From assembly GCA_951828385.1 (NCBI GenBank), contig OX639973.1:1240001-1304000 (forward strand): DNA of 64,000 nucleotides. The letters run 5' to 3'. Position 1 is the stretch's first letter, and every line of letters starts with the position of its first letter. The notes beneath the pieces are model-generated. The model saw only the letters and a program-made list of their open reading frames with translations, was not told the DNA's origin and did no database searches. Both the position numbers and the translations under genes were made by a program. Positions 8,799 through 17,600 of this stretch are shown here, in pieces. This DNA comes from an uncultured Poribacteria bacterium (GTDB lineage: Bacteria > Poribacteria > WGA-4E > WGA-3G).

Positions 8799-9290
8799 AT
8801 GCCACGTAAAAATAAAATTCTCAACATCGGTGATACAGCACCCTTATTCGCGCTGCCATCACATCAAAGAGAGAACATCTCTCTTGAAGCATACCGCGAC
8901 GCACAACATGTCGTCCTCACCTTCTTCCGAGGCACATGGTGACCGAACAGTCGTCGTCAGTTGTCGGCAGTGCAGGAGAATATCAAGGCTTACGAAGCAT
9001 ATAACGCCACACCGCTCGCTATCGCTGGACAGTGGCCCCGTGAATTCCGAGGTTATACCGAAAAAAACGGGATCACATTCCCATTACTGGTCGACAAAAC
9101 GCGGGATGTCATCAAACGCTACGGGGTCTATCACTGGTTGAGTCTCGATGCCTATAACATCGCACGTCCGGCGACGTTTATCATAGACAAAGCAGGAATC
9201 ATCAGATATATGTACATCGGCTCACACCAATTCGATCTCGTCCAACAGACAGAAGTTCTCGAATCTTTGAAAACCGTGGCGGAACGATAA
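8799..9290 (+). CDS. peroxiredoxin-like selenoprotein
   Basis: 163 residues with TGA 8940-8942 as Sec48. ATG 8799 opens MPRKNKILNIGDTAPLFALP, the usual AhpC/TSA/Prx beginning, followed by LTFFRGTW-U-PNSRRQL. In Cys relatives the block is RG-W-C-P-x-C, so the TGA falls exactly on the peroxidatic Cys, and the usual second Cys is Ser51. The frame stays open to 9290 with further Prx features (FPLLVDKTRDVIKRYGVY, RPATFIIDKAGIIRYMY). Predicted reaction: thiol-dependent reduction of peroxide in the cytoplasm, as there is no signal peptide. No ribosome site is possible if the mRNA is leaderless. The alternative, a nonsense mutation or sequencing error, is less likely given the position and the three other Sec-type TGAs next door. 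Confidence 0.85.
8940..8968 (+). promoter_or_regulatory. UGA-Sec codon and candidate SECIS hairpin of the peroxiredoxin-like gene
   Basis: TGA is at 8940-8942. GTCG (8953-8956) pairs with CGGC (8965-8968, one G-T pair). After a T-T mismatch the loop is CAGTTG (8958-8963), the same hexaloop as in SELENON-like copy A. The stem is short and nearer to the UGA (10 nt) than in the other three, so it is less certain. Confidence 0.45.
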
Positions 9291-9300
9291 AGAAATGTTT

Positions 9301-9328
9301 TTGATTTCTAACGTAAATATGATATACT
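9301..9328 (+). promoter_or_regulatory. probable promoter of ribD
   Basis: TTGATT (9301-9306), 16 bp, TATACT (9323-9328), 38 bp before the ribD ATG. The 76-bp gap is too short for an FMN riboswitch and none is visible. Confidence 0.5.
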
Positions 9329-9366
9329 ATGTAGAAACAGACATCCGGTGTGAGTAACATATCGCT

Positions 9367-10470
9367 ATGGACGCAGCACATATAGCCTTCATGCAACGCG
9401 CACTGAAGTTGGCAGGGCAAGTAAAAGGGCGTACCAGTCCCAATCCGCTCGTTGGGGCGGTTATTGTAAAAGGCGGTAAGGTGATCGGTGAAGGTTACCA
9501 TCAGAAAGCAGGAACCCCACACGCCGAAGTCCATGCGCTGAACGCCGTAGGCGAGAACGCCAAAGGCGCGACACTTTACACGAACCTTGAGCCGTGTTGC
9601 CACTGGGGACGCACCCCGCCTTGCACAGAAGCACTGATTCGCGCAGGCATCGCTGAGGTCTACATCGCAGGAGTTGATCCGAATCCGAGTGTTGCGGGCA
9701 ACGGCGTGCGTCAACTTGAAAAGGCGGGCATCTGTGTCCATGTAGGTGTGTGTCAGCAGGAAGCAGAAAAATTAAACGAGGTTCACACGAAATATATTCA
9801 GACCGGTCTGCCGTTTGTTATCCTCAAGATCGCCATGAGCCTTGATGGGAAAATAGCGACCGCTTCTGGTGAATCACAGTGGATTACGTCCGAGGCATCA
9901 CGCCAACGCGGGCATGAGATTCGGGATGCCGTAGATGCGATCCTCGTCGGCAGGGGCACAGTCGAGCGCGATAACCCCGCGCTGACGACGCGGCTTCAAG
10001 ACAAACAGGGGCTGGATGCGATCCGTATTGTGATGGATTCACACGGGAGAACGCCCACGGACGCGCGTATTTTTAACGCCGAAAGCAGTGCCGGTATTAT
10101 TGTTGCGGTAACATCAGCAGCACCTATAGAAAACATCAAAGCACTCGAAGCGTCAGGCGCGGAAGTCATAACTGTGCCAGATGCACACGGAAACCGAGTC
10201 TGTTTTAAGGGGCTGATGGAGATATTAGGCAAACGTGAGATAACGAGCATATTGATAGAAGGCGGCGGCGAAATCAACGCATCTGCTGTCGCAGCCGGAA
10301 TCGTTGATAAGGTTATGTGTTTCGTTGCACCCATAATCATTGGTGGACGGAATGCACCTGGACCTATTGGCGGTGAAGGGGTTTCCAGTTTGATGGATGT
10401 GCCTCACTTGCGGCAAATCCGTATCACACAGATTCCCGGTTCCGACTTTCTCATCGAGGGGTATCTATAG
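9367..10470 (+). CDS. ribD: bifunctional riboflavin biosynthesis deaminase/reductase RibD
   Basis: 367 residues, normal length. The N-terminal deaminase carries the zinc site H52-A-E54 (TPHAEVHAL) and PCC...C (Cys77, Cys86 in LEPCCHWGRTPPC). The C-terminal reductase begins near residue 150 (LKIAMSLDGKIATASGESQW) and has ILIEGGGEINAS near its end. It deaminates 2,5-diamino-6-ribosylamino-pyrimidinone phosphate and reduces the ribose with NADPH, in the cytoplasm. It is the first gene of a rib cluster; ribE follows after 1 bp. The order ribD-ribE-ribBA-ribH is the classical one. Confidence 0.97.
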   Translation: MDAAHIAFMQRALKLAGQVKGRTSPNPLVGAVIVKGGKVIGEGYHQKAGTPHAEVHALNAVGENAKGATLYTNLEPCCHWGRTPPCTEALIRAGIAEVYIAGVDPNPSVAGNGVRQLEKAGICVHVGVCQQEAEKLNEVHTKYIQTGLPFVILKIAMSLDGKIATASGESQWITSEASRQRGHEIRDAVDAILVGRGTVERDNPALTTRLQDKQGLDAIRIVMDSHGRTPTDARIFNAESSAGIIVAVTSAAPIENIKALEASGAEVITVPDAHGNRVCFKGLMEILGKREITSILIEGGGEINASAVAAGIVDKVMCFVAPIIIGGRNAPGPIGGEGVSSLMDVPHLRQIRITQIPGSDFLIEGYL

Positions 10471-10471
10471 C

Positions 10472-11143
10472 ATGTTTACCGGGATTGTTGAAGAGCTCGG
10501 AACCATCAGAAATATCCAGCGTAAATCCGAAGGTGCTATCCTCGAGATTCAGGCGACTGATGTTCTCTCCGATGCGGAAATCGGTGACAGTATCGCCGTT
10601 GACGGTGTTTGTCTCACAATCCGTTCCCTTGTACCGGAGGCGTTCACCGCGGATATATCTGCTGAAACCCTACGCCGCACGACATTAGGCGAACGGAGAG
10701 TCGGTGAACAGGTTAACCTTGAACGCTCACTCCGGTTAAGCGACAGATTAGGCGGACACCTTGTACTCGGACACGTAGATGAGGTTGCAACGATCTGCGG
10801 GTGGAAGGACGAAGGCGATGCCTCCTTGATGCAGGTAACAATGAGCGACAATATCAGACGCTACATCGCCTACAAAGGTTCTATCACTGTTGACGGTATC
10901 AGCTTAACTGTATCAGGCATTCACACAGATGCCTTTGAAGTTGCCTTGATTCCGCATACAAAGCAGGTCACAACTTTACGAACAAAACGGAACGGGGCAA
11001 AGGTCAACCTCGAAGTTGACATCGTTGCGCGTTATATTGAAACACTTCTCAAAAATCCTGAAGCGGAGAAGGGGTGGACCGAGCAACCCCCTTCCGATAC
11101 ACTCAATTTGAGTTTTTTAGCGAAACACGGCTATATTAGTTAA
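10472..11143 (+). CDS. ribE: riboflavin synthase alpha chain RibE
   Basis: 223 residues from ATG 10472 (MFTGIVEELGTI, the universal start of this family). Two lumazine-binding repeats are visible: GDSIAVDGVCLTI/VNLERSLRLSDRLGGHLVLGHVD and ITVDGISLTVSGI/VNLEVDIVARYIE. It dismutates two 6,7-dimethyl-8-ribityllumazine molecules to riboflavin. A ~20-residue tail (KGWTEQPPSDTLNLSFLAKHGYIS) extends past the usual end. An upstream in-frame start inside ribD is not needed. Coupled to ribD by a 1-bp gap. Confidence 0.97.
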   Translation: MFTGIVEELGTIRNIQRKSEGAILEIQATDVLSDAEIGDSIAVDGVCLTIRSLVPEAFTADISAETLRRTTLGERRVGEQVNLERSLRLSDRLGGHLVLGHVDEVATICGWKDEGDASLMQVTMSDNIRRYIAYKGSITVDGISLTVSGIHTDAFEVALIPHTKQVTTLRTKRNGAKVNLEVDIVARYIETLLKNPEAEKGWTEQPPSDTLNLSFLAKHGYIS

Positions 11144-11280
11144 CAGTTAACAGTTAACAGTTTTCGGTTAAGAAGTTTCTTGTGGCAGTAACATATTGTG
11201 TAACCGCCACAAGCGTTTACCGACCACTGACAACTGACAACCATTCCTCTGATGACCGATGACTGATAACCACAAAACGG
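11139..11280 (+). repeat. intergenic short-repeat array (TTAACAGTTAACAG / ACTGATAAC type)
   Basis: Begins with three tandem TTAACAG units at the ribE stop and ends with ACTGACAACTGACAACC and ATGACTGATAACC. It belongs to the repeat family seen in most gaps of this window and splits the rib cluster into ribDE and ribBA-H. Confidence 0.7.
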
Positions 11281-11289
11281 TAGGCAAGA

Positions 11290-12522
11290 ATGCCAAACAA
11301 TTTTAATACTATTCCTGAAGCACTCTCCGCAATCGAAAACGGGGAAATGATTATCGTCGTTGATGAACCCGACCGTGAGAACGAAGGCGATCTCATCATG
11401 GCGGCTGAAAAGGTGACAGCAGAGACTATTAATTTCATGGCGAAATACGGCAGGGGGTTGATATGTCTACCTACCTGTTCAAAACGTCTCGCCGAACTTG
11501 AACTCCACCCCATGGTCGCCGCGAATACAGCGCAGATGCAGACGGCGTTTACAGTCACTATCGACGCGAAAGAGGTGACAACCGGTATCTCCGCGCAAGA
11601 ACGCGCATACACGATCCGGAAATTCGTTGATGCTGATGCAATACCCTCAGACTTCGTTCGCCCCGGGCACATCTTCCCGTTAGAGGCAAAACCCGGTGGT
11701 GTCCTACGACGTGCTGGACATACTGAAGCCACCGTTGATTTAGCACAGATGGCGGGGTTATATCCGGCAGGGGTCCTCTGTGAGATACTCAACGAGGACG
11801 GCACCATGGCACGCGTCCCGGAATTGATGAAGTTCGCCGCGCAACATCAACTTAAAATTATCACAATCTCTGACCTGATCGCATACCGCCGCCAGACAGA
11901 AACACTGATTAGACGCGTCGCAACGGCTGATATACCCACCGCACACGGCGAATTCAAACTCCACGCCTACGAAAGCACAGATACATCAGGTGAAAGTGTC
12001 GAAACGGATAAAACGCACATCGCACTCACACAAGGCGATATTGCCGATACAACCCCGCTTTTGGTCCGCGTGCATTCGCAATGCCTAACGGGTGATGTCT
12101 TCGGTTCACTCAGATGCGATTGTGGTGAACAACTCGAAATCGCACTCCAAACCATTGAAAAAGAAGGCAGAGGCGTGCTCCTCTATATGCGGCAAGAAGG
12201 CAGAGGGATGGGACTCAAGGAGAAACTCCGTGCCTATCAGCTACAAGACAATGACGGATTAGATACCGTCGAAGCAAACGAACATCTCGGCTATCCCGCG
12301 GATTTGCGAGATTATGGCATCGGTGCACAAATATTAGCCGATTTAGGCGTTCAAAAAATGCGCCTGATGACAAACAATCCGCAAAAGGTCAAAGGGTTAG
12401 ACGGATACGGACTTGAAATCGTTGAGCGCGTTCCGCTCCAAACCAAACCCAATTCCTTTAACCGCGGATATTTGGAAACGAAACGTTCCAAACTTGGACA
12501 CCTCCTCCTCGATGAGGAATAA
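11290..12522 (+). CDS. ribBA: bifunctional DHBP synthase / GTP cyclohydrolase II RibBA
   Basis: 410 residues. The N-terminal half is 3,4-dihydroxy-2-butanone-4-phosphate synthase ([40 protein letters not shown]). The C-terminal half is GTP cyclohydrolase II, with the zinc cluster [20 protein letters not shown] and [11 protein letters not shown]. Both starting reactions of riboflavin synthesis are thus on one chain. The start ATG 11290 follows the repeat array with only a weak ribosome site (GGTAGG). ribH is 27 bp downstream. Confidence 0.97.
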   Translation: MPNNFNTIPEALSAIENGEMIIVVDEPDRENEGDLIMAAEKVTAETINFMAKYGRGLICLPTCSKRLAELELHPMVAANTAQMQTAFTVTIDAKEVTTGISAQERAYTIRKFVDADAIPSDFVRPGHIFPLEAKPGGVLRRAGHTEATVDLAQMAGLYPAGVLCEILNEDGTMARVPELMKFAAQHQLKIITISDLIAYRRQTETLIRRVATADIPTAHGEFKLHAYESTDTSGESVETDKTHIALTQGDIADTTPLLVRVHSQCLTGDVFGSLRCDCGEQLEIALQTIEKEGRGVLLYMRQEGRGMGLKEKLRAYQLQDNDGLDTVEANEHLGYPADLRDYGIGAQILADLGVQKMRLMTNNPQKVKGLDGYGLEIVERVPLQTKPNSFNRGYLETKRSKLGHLLLDEE

Positions 12523-12549
12523 AGAATAGGAGAGTTAACCGATAAACCT

Positions 12550-13029
12550 ATGCCAAACGTCTACGAAGGCAACCTTCTCGGCGAAGGACTCACATTCGGC
12601 ATTGTTGTCAGCCGATTCAATAGTTTTGTTACCGAAAAACTCCTCGCTGGCGCGTTAGATGCCCTAAAACGGCACGGCGTTGACTTGGATCAGGTCGATG
12701 TTTTTTGGACTCCCGGTGCCTTTGAGATTCCCGGAATCGCCAAACGCCTCGCCGAAAGCAAAAAATATGATGCTGTCCTCTGTATCGGTGCAGTCATCCG
12801 CGGCGCGACCCCCCACTTCGATTACGTCGCCGCTGAAAGTGCGAAGGGCATTGCGCAGTTATCCGCCAGTACGGGTGTCCCGGTTATCTATGGTGTCATC
12901 ACGACAGATACAATAGAGCAGGCACTTGAACGCGCCGGTATCAAGGCAGGCAACAAGGGTTCTGAAGCCGCCATCGCCGGGATTGAAACAGCCAACCTCT
13001 ATAAAACAGTTGAAAAAATTACTACATGA
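12550..13029 (+). CDS. ribH: 6,7-dimethyl-8-ribityllumazine synthase RibH
   Basis: 159 residues, normal length. Hallmarks: [36 protein letters not shown] (substrate loop), [20 protein letters not shown] (phosphate and catalytic His region), [16 protein letters not shown]. It condenses DHBP with the ribitylamino-uracil made by RibD. It usually forms a 60-mer or pentamer. Its ATG follows AGGAG by 14 nt, which is rather long. Last gene of the rib cluster. Confidence 0.97.
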   Translation: MPNVYEGNLLGEGLTFGIVVSRFNSFVTEKLLAGALDALKRHGVDLDQVDVFWTPGAFEIPGIAKRLAESKKYDAVLCIGAVIRGATPHFDYVAAESAKGIAQLSASTGVPVIYGVITTDTIEQALERAGIKAGNKGSEAAIAGIETANLYKTVEKITT

Positions 13030-13200
13030 GTTATCAGTTATCGGTTTGCCTCGCAGTGAGAGTGGTCAGTAGTTGTCAGTAAGAAAGTTGTGAAGTGTGC
13101 TAAAGTTTCAAAGTTGAAAACTTTACAGACTTCCCTAACTTGAGAACACGTTACAGACTTTTTTAACTGATGACTGGAAACTGAAAACTGAAAACTAAAA
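13030..13200 (+). repeat. intergenic short-repeat array
   Basis: Holds GTTATCAGTTATCGG, the module TTTGCCTCGCAGTGAGAG (also near 24044 and 47247), and a run of AACTGAAAACTGAAAACT directly before the hisH start codon. No gene or hairpin terminator seen. Confidence 0.65.
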
Positions 13201-13204
13201 AACA

Positions 13205-13825
13205 ATGATTGCAATTATAGACTATGACGCAGGCAACCTTACGAGCGTTGCGCGTGCGTTGACACACCTCGGTTATAAAAATGAGATTACCGCCGCTGCT
13301 GAAACGATTCTCGCAGCGGATCGCGTCATTTTCCCGGGTGTCGGTGCCGCAAAAGCCACGATGCAAACCTTACAGAAACGCGGACTCAACCAGGTCTTGA
13401 CAGACTTTTATCGCACCGGTAGACCTATGCTCGGCATCTGTATCGGTATCCAGATCCTTTTTGAACACAGCGCGGAAGAAGATGCCAAATGCTTAGGGCT
13501 TTTACCCGGATCCGTCCAGAAATATCCAATGATAGATACAGAAAAGAAAACCGACACATTAAAAGTGCCACAAATCGGGTGGAATGAAGTACATCAGACA
13601 CAATCGCATCCAATCTTTGAAGACGTTCCAAACCCTGCGCACTTCTATTTCGTCAATTCTTACTATCCTGTCCCAGAGGCAGCGGACATTGTGATTGGAA
13701 AAACGGAGTACGGACTCGAATTCTGCAGCGCGATTGCACACGATAACCTCATCGCAACACAGTTCCACCTCGAAAAGAGCGGACGCGTCGGGTTAAAAAT
13801 GCTCAACAATTTTCTGAGCCTTTAA
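13205..13825 (+). CDS. hisH: imidazole glycerol phosphate synthase glutaminase subunit HisH
   Basis: 206 residues, class I glutamine amidotransferase. It has IIDYDAGNLTSV at the start, oxyanion strand FPGVG, nucleophile Cys79 in GICIGIQ, and the catalytic His in ATQFHLEKSG (the common form is FHPEKSG). It supplies ammonia to HisF in histidine synthesis. hisF and the other his genes are not in the window. The gene stands alone between repeat arrays and has no recognisable ribosome site before ATG 13205. Confidence 0.93.
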   Translation: MIAIIDYDAGNLTSVARALTHLGYKNEITAAAETILAADRVIFPGVGAAKATMQTLQKRGLNQVLTDFYRTGRPMLGICIGIQILFEHSAEEDAKCLGLLPGSVQKYPMIDTEKKTDTLKVPQIGWNEVHQTQSHPIFEDVPNPAHFYFVNSYYPVPEAADIVIGKTEYGLEFCSAIAHDNLIATQFHLEKSGRVGLKMLNNFLSL

Positions 13826-13859
13826 TTAATCAATGGAAGTTTATTAGTCCTAAGAATCC

Positions 13860-14098
13860 TGATTCAGACGGATGAGTTGTCAGAGGAACGGTTATAAGTT
13901 ATAAGTTATAGGTTACAAGTTAAGAGGGTTCCTTGAACAGTCCCGTTCTCTGTGAAGGTTTCCGCAGAAAACCTCTTTAACTGTTAACTAAAAGGTTTTT
14001 CGCAGAAAAACCGAACTTATAACTGATAACCACTGAAAACTGAAAGATTTTTCGCAGAAAAATCGTATTCTCACTGCGAAGCAAACTGACAACTAAAA
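13860..14098 (+). repeat. intergenic repeat array with three toothed hairpins
   Basis: Contains TTATAAGTTATAAGTTATAGG repeats and the hairpins GGTTTTTCGCAGAAAAACC (about 13994) and GATTTTTCGCAGAAAAATC (about 14047), plus a shorter GGTTTCCGCAGAAAACC (about 13958). These are base-paired variants of one motif. It ends with TCTCACTGCGAAGCAAACTGACAACTA, the reverse of the module at 24044, immediately before the kinase gene. Confidence 0.7.
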
Positions 14099-14101
14099 AA
14101 T

Positions 14102-15676
14102 ATGCTAACCTTTTTTTTGGCATTGCTTGTACTACTTATCAATATTAGTACACATCTATTTCAGATGGAGGCATATTACCCCGCTGCGAGTCACTGCTAC
14201 TACGGGGTGATGATCCTCGCGGTTATATATGCTCGCCCCCGCGAACAAAATATTCTGTTCGGTATCACAGCCGTTGCGAATTGGGTCTACGTCTTCCGCT
14301 ACCCGACTCAGACAGGGAGCATCATTATTGCACTGCTCTATCCGTTTCTTGTGTTTGGTGTTATCCGTGTCATCCGTCAATTCCAAACCCAGCGACGTAG
14401 CCGTGTCGAAGAGATGGAGGAGATACATAGCGTCAACGCGAATTTAGAAAAACAGATAAGGGACATCTCCACGCTTTTTGAGGTGAGTCAAGCGGCGAAC
14501 GCGAACCTTGAACTGAAGGGACTCTTTCAGCGTATCATCGAGATTTTGTCTAAACGCCTCGGTATATACCGCGGTGCTTTGCACCTCTATGAAAACGGGA
14601 AGGTTGTGACTTCGGTGGAGACCGTCTTAGGACTCACCCCAGCGGAAATGAAACGCGGCACCGACGATCAAATGGAAGACATCCAGAAACAGGTGCTGAC
14701 ATCAGGTAAAGCGATCGGTGTGCCACAAACCCGAAATCCGCGGAGTTATATTAAATTCTTTGAGCCGGAACGTGTCGAATCCAAAGATGCAATCGCTTTC
14801 TGGTGTATCCCGATTATTGTGGAAGAGCACGTTATCGGTACATTGACTATTGACAAGGCTTCAGATGAATTTTCAGCAGAGGATGACCGACGGCTCTTAA
14901 CAATTATCGCCTCAACTATCGCTCAGCGTGTTAAAATCCAGCAGACAATCGACGCGCTCGTCGAATCAGAACGCATGGCAACACTCGGAAGGTTAGTCCG
15001 AACGATCGCACACGAAGTACGAAACCCGTTGGGCAGTATCCGACTCGGCACCCAACTCCTCCAACACACTGAGACGGAAGCAGATTCACACGTCGGCACC
15101 TATTCCGATAAAGTCCAACTCTCTCAAGATGAGATTCAGGAATACACTGCCATCATTATCAAAGAGGTGGATAGATTGAATCGGTTTATTGAACAGTTGC
15201 TCGCTTTCAGTAAACCGGCGATGCAACTCGCAAAACGTACCGACATCCACCAACTGCTTGAGAGTAGCCTCGCTATCTGCCGTCCTGAATTGGAGCATCA
15301 CGCGATCACAGTCGCCACGCAATACGACAATACGTGTCCACAAGTCAATATAAACGAAGACGGCATAACGCAAGTGCTCCTCAATCTATTCTACAACGCC
15401 ATTGAAGCGATGGATACAGGCGGGACATTGACCATTCAGACAGAATATCCGCCGGAAATGGAAATTATCCATGTCCGGGTGCAGGATGACGGTCCCGGAA
15501 TTCCAGCGGAAGATATTCCGATGCTCTTTGATCCATTTTATACCACGAAACAGAAGGGTACCGGACTTGGGCTTTACATTAGCCAAAAGATTCTTGCCGA
15601 ACACCAAGGGCGCATTGAAGTCGACCCGAACCTTGAAGTCGGCACAGCGTTTGTCATGTCCCTTCCAGCACATTAA
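14102..15676 (+). CDS. sensor histidine kinase, NtrB/AtoS-like, with GAF domain
   Basis: 524 residues. Three to four hydrophobic helices (1-105) anchor it in the membrane. A short coiled coil (~108-130) leads to a GAF domain (~135-290, IEILSKRLGIYRGALHLY to IIASTIAQRVK). HisKA has the phospho-acceptor His304 in RTIAHEVRNPLGSIRLG. The ATPase domain shows N box NEDGITQVLLNLFYNAIEAM, G1 VQDDGPGIP, F box LFDPFYTTK and G2 GTGLGLYISQKIL. The partner is the regulator at 15758. The signal is unknown. No ribosome site precedes ATG 14102, which follows a repeat array. Confidence 0.93.
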   Translation: MLTFFLALLVLLINISTHLFQMEAYYPAASHCYYGVMILAVIYARPREQNILFGITAVANWVYVFRYPTQTGSIIIALLYPFLVFGVIRVIRQFQTQRRSRVEEMEEIHSVNANLEKQIRDISTLFEVSQAANANLELKGLFQRIIEILSKRLGIYRGALHLYENGKVVTSVETVLGLTPAEMKRGTDDQMEDIQKQVLTSGKAIGVPQTRNPRSYIKFFEPERVESKDAIAFWCIPIIVEEHVIGTLTIDKASDEFSAEDDRRLLTIIASTIAQRVKIQQTIDALVESERMATLGRLVRTIAHEVRNPLGSIRLGTQLLQHTETEADSHVGTYSDKVQLSQDEIQEYTAIIIKEVDRLNRFIEQLLAFSKPAMQLAKRTDIHQLLESSLAICRPELEHHAITVATQYDNTCPQVNINEDGITQVLLNLFYNAIEAMDTGGTLTIQTEYPPEMEIIHVRVQDDGPGIPAEDIPMLFDPFYTTKQKGTGLGLYISQKILAEHQGRIEVDPNLEVGTAFVMSLPAH

Positions 15677-15757
15677 CGGCGCATAGATGTGTTTACGCAT
15701 GCATAGGAAATAGTTATCAGTTTTCAGTTGACAACCCTAAAGGGAAAATTAAAAAAC

Positions 15758-17176
15758 ATGTCAAATTTAGTGCTTATTGCTGACGATGATGATAGTCTTC
15801 GACACATACTCGCCGCCACCCTCGAAAAGGCAGGCTATGAGACCCTGAAAACGAGAGACGGCGCGGAGACGCTCGCGTGTGTCAAAGAGACAAATGTTGA
15901 TGTCATCCTGCTTGATATCTGGTTAGGCGACGCGAACGGGCTTGAACTCATTGAGAACATCCAGCAGTACAATAGCACCGCCTCAATCATTATAATCACA
16001 GCACACGGCACAACGCAAACGGCAATTGATGCAGCAAAACAACGGGCTTATGGATACCTCACCAAACCGATTGACCAGAAGCAATTACTTGACCTCGTTT
16101 CACGCGCAGCCGCTGCAACGAATCAGACGAAGACTGTTAAAACATCAACATCACCTGATTTCGACAGACATGGGAAAATGGTGGGACAGAGTTCAGCAAT
16201 GCAGGAGGTCTATCTTAAAATTGGACGTGCCGCTGTCAGCGATGAAACCGTTCTCGTTTTAGGAGAAAGCGGTACAGGTAAGGAACTCGTCGCCCAATTG
16301 ATTCATCAAAACAGCCGCCGTGTTCACAATCCTTTCGTCGTCGTTGATTGTGGTGCGATGCCTTCCAGTCTTATTGAGAGTGCGCTCTTCGGACACGTCA
16401 AAGGCGCGTACACCGATGCCCACAGCGCGAGAAAAGGGAAATTTCAACAGGCGGATAGCGGCACAATCTTCCTTGACGAAATCGCCGAGTTGCCCATTGA
16501 AGTCCAGATGAAACTGCTGCGCGTTTTACAGGAACGCGAGGTGGAACCGATGGGCGGCACCGAAACACACGCTGTCGATGTCCGAATCATCGCCGCTACG
16601 AACCGCCGCCTTGAAGCCGCCATCGCACAGAAATCATTTCGGGAAGACCTCTACTATCGTCTCAATGTCATCCCAATTTCGCTTCCGCCGCTACGGGAAC
16701 GAAAAGAGGATATACCGGAACTCGTAGATCTGTTTACACGCCAGTTTGTTGAAGAATACCAATTGCCTGAGATCGGTATATCCACAGAGGTTGTCAAACA
16801 ACTGACAACTTATGATTGGCCCGGCAACGTGCGGGAGTTAGAAAACGCCATCAAGCGTGCGCTCGTTATGTGTTCCGGGCAAATGCTATTACCTGAACAC
16901 TTTGATCCAATCTTAGAGAAACCGACACCCCTAAGCGAGCCTGGCGATCTCAATACTCAGGTTCATGCGATGCTCCAAGCACACATTGAACAGTATATGG
17001 AATCCGATGCACCGCTGGGCGAACTTTACGCTGAAATCCGAGAGGTTTTTGAGAAACCGCTCTTTAAAATTGTGCTTGAGCACACCAACGGAAACCGGAG
17101 TAAAGCGTCAGACATTCTCGGTATTAACCGAAACACACTTCACACGAAACTCGTTGAATATCAACTGGTTTCATAG
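15758..17176 (+). CDS. sigma-54-dependent response regulator, NtrC family
   Basis: 472 residues from ATG 15758 (an upstream TTG at 15728 lies in repeat sequence). Receiver domain: acidic DDDD pocket near 9-12 and phospho-acceptor Asp53 (VILLDIWLGDANG). AAA+ domain: GESGTGKELVA (Walker A), GTIFLDEIAELP (Walker B), and the sigma-54 contact loop, which reads GAYTDA instead of GAFTGA. A Fis-type helix-turn-helix (NRSKASDILGINRNTLHTKL) ends the protein. It pairs with the kinase at 14102. The next genes downstream, the two microcompartment vertex proteins, are candidate targets, but no -24/-12 promoter was found by eye. Confidence 0.94.
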   Translation: MSNLVLIADDDDSLRHILAATLEKAGYETLKTRDGAETLACVKETNVDVILLDIWLGDANGLELIENIQQYNSTASIIIITAHGTTQTAIDAAKQRAYGYLTKPIDQKQLLDLVSRAAAATNQTKTVKTSTSPDFDRHGKMVGQSSAMQEVYLKIGRAAVSDETVLVLGESGTGKELVAQLIHQNSRRVHNPFVVVDCGAMPSSLIESALFGHVKGAYTDAHSARKGKFQQADSGTIFLDEIAELPIEVQMKLLRVLQEREVEPMGGTETHAVDVRIIAATNRRLEAAIAQKSFREDLYYRLNVIPISLPPLRERKEDIPELVDLFTRQFVEEYQLPEIGISTEVVKQLTTYDWPGNVRELENAIKRALVMCSGQMLLPEHFDPILEKPTPLSEPGDLNTQVHAMLQAHIEQYMESDAPLGELYAEIREVFEKPLFKIVLEHTNGNRSKASDILGINRNTLHTKLVEYQLVS

Positions 17177-17280
17177 GAGTTACCAGTCCTCAGTTAACAG
17201 TGATCAGTTAAGAGATGGTTTAGTTAAAGCATATCCCTCCTTAACTGATAACCGACAACTGAAAACTGAAAACTATTAAA
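17177..17280 (+). repeat. intergenic short-repeat array
   Basis: GTTACCAGTCCTCAGTTAACAGTGATCAG then AACTGATAACCGACAACTGAAAACTGAAAACT, ending 5 bp before the next start codon. Confidence 0.65.
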
Positions 17281-17283
17281 AAA

Positions 17284-17598
17284 ATGGATTTAGCAAAAGT
17301 CATTGGCACTGTTGTCGCTACCCGAAAAGACCCCAGTTTAGAAGGCACCCGCCTCCTCGTCGTCCAACCTTTAGACGAGAAACAGGAACCGATTTCTGAC
17401 CCACTCGTCGCAGTTGATACACTCAACGATGCCGGGGTCGGTGAAATCGTCTACATCGTCACAGGCGGTGATGCCGTCAGCGTTATACCCGGAAAACGGA
17501 TGCCGGTGGACGTAGCTGTTGTCGGAATTGTAGATGCTCTCTCCGTGACCCATGCAGCGCGTACGTCAGAAACAACACCCTCAGAAACGGAGACCTAA
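17284..17598 (+). CDS. EutN/CcmL-family microcompartment vertex protein 1
   Basis: 104 residues. It matches the pentameric shell-vertex family along its whole length: AKVIGTVVATRKDPSLEGTR, LLVVQPLD, PLVAVDTLNDAGVGEIVYIVTGGDA, VDVAVVGIVD. These proteins cap the corners of bacterial microcompartments such as the carboxysome and the Eut or Pvm types. A short Ser/Thr/Glu-rich tail follows. The start comes directly after a repeat array without a ribosome site. The second vertex gene follows after 2 bp. No hexameric shell protein or encapsulated enzyme is encoded nearby. Confidence 0.88.
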   Translation: MDLAKVIGTVVATRKDPSLEGTRLLVVQPLDEKQEPISDPLVAVDTLNDAGVGEIVYIVTGGDAVSVIPGKRMPVDVAVVGIVDALSVTHAARTSETTPSETET

Positions 17599-17600
17599 AA

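Noticed and set aside
8799-8942. TGA 8940 as a nonsense mutation or sequencing error
   Set aside because: Not fully excluded, but the codon lies exactly at the peroxidatic Cys column, the frame is otherwise intact, and three other Sec-type TGAs lie within the preceding 8.2 kb.
9291-9366. FMN riboswitch before ribD
   Set aside because: The gap is only 76 bp and none of the conserved RFN segments is visible.
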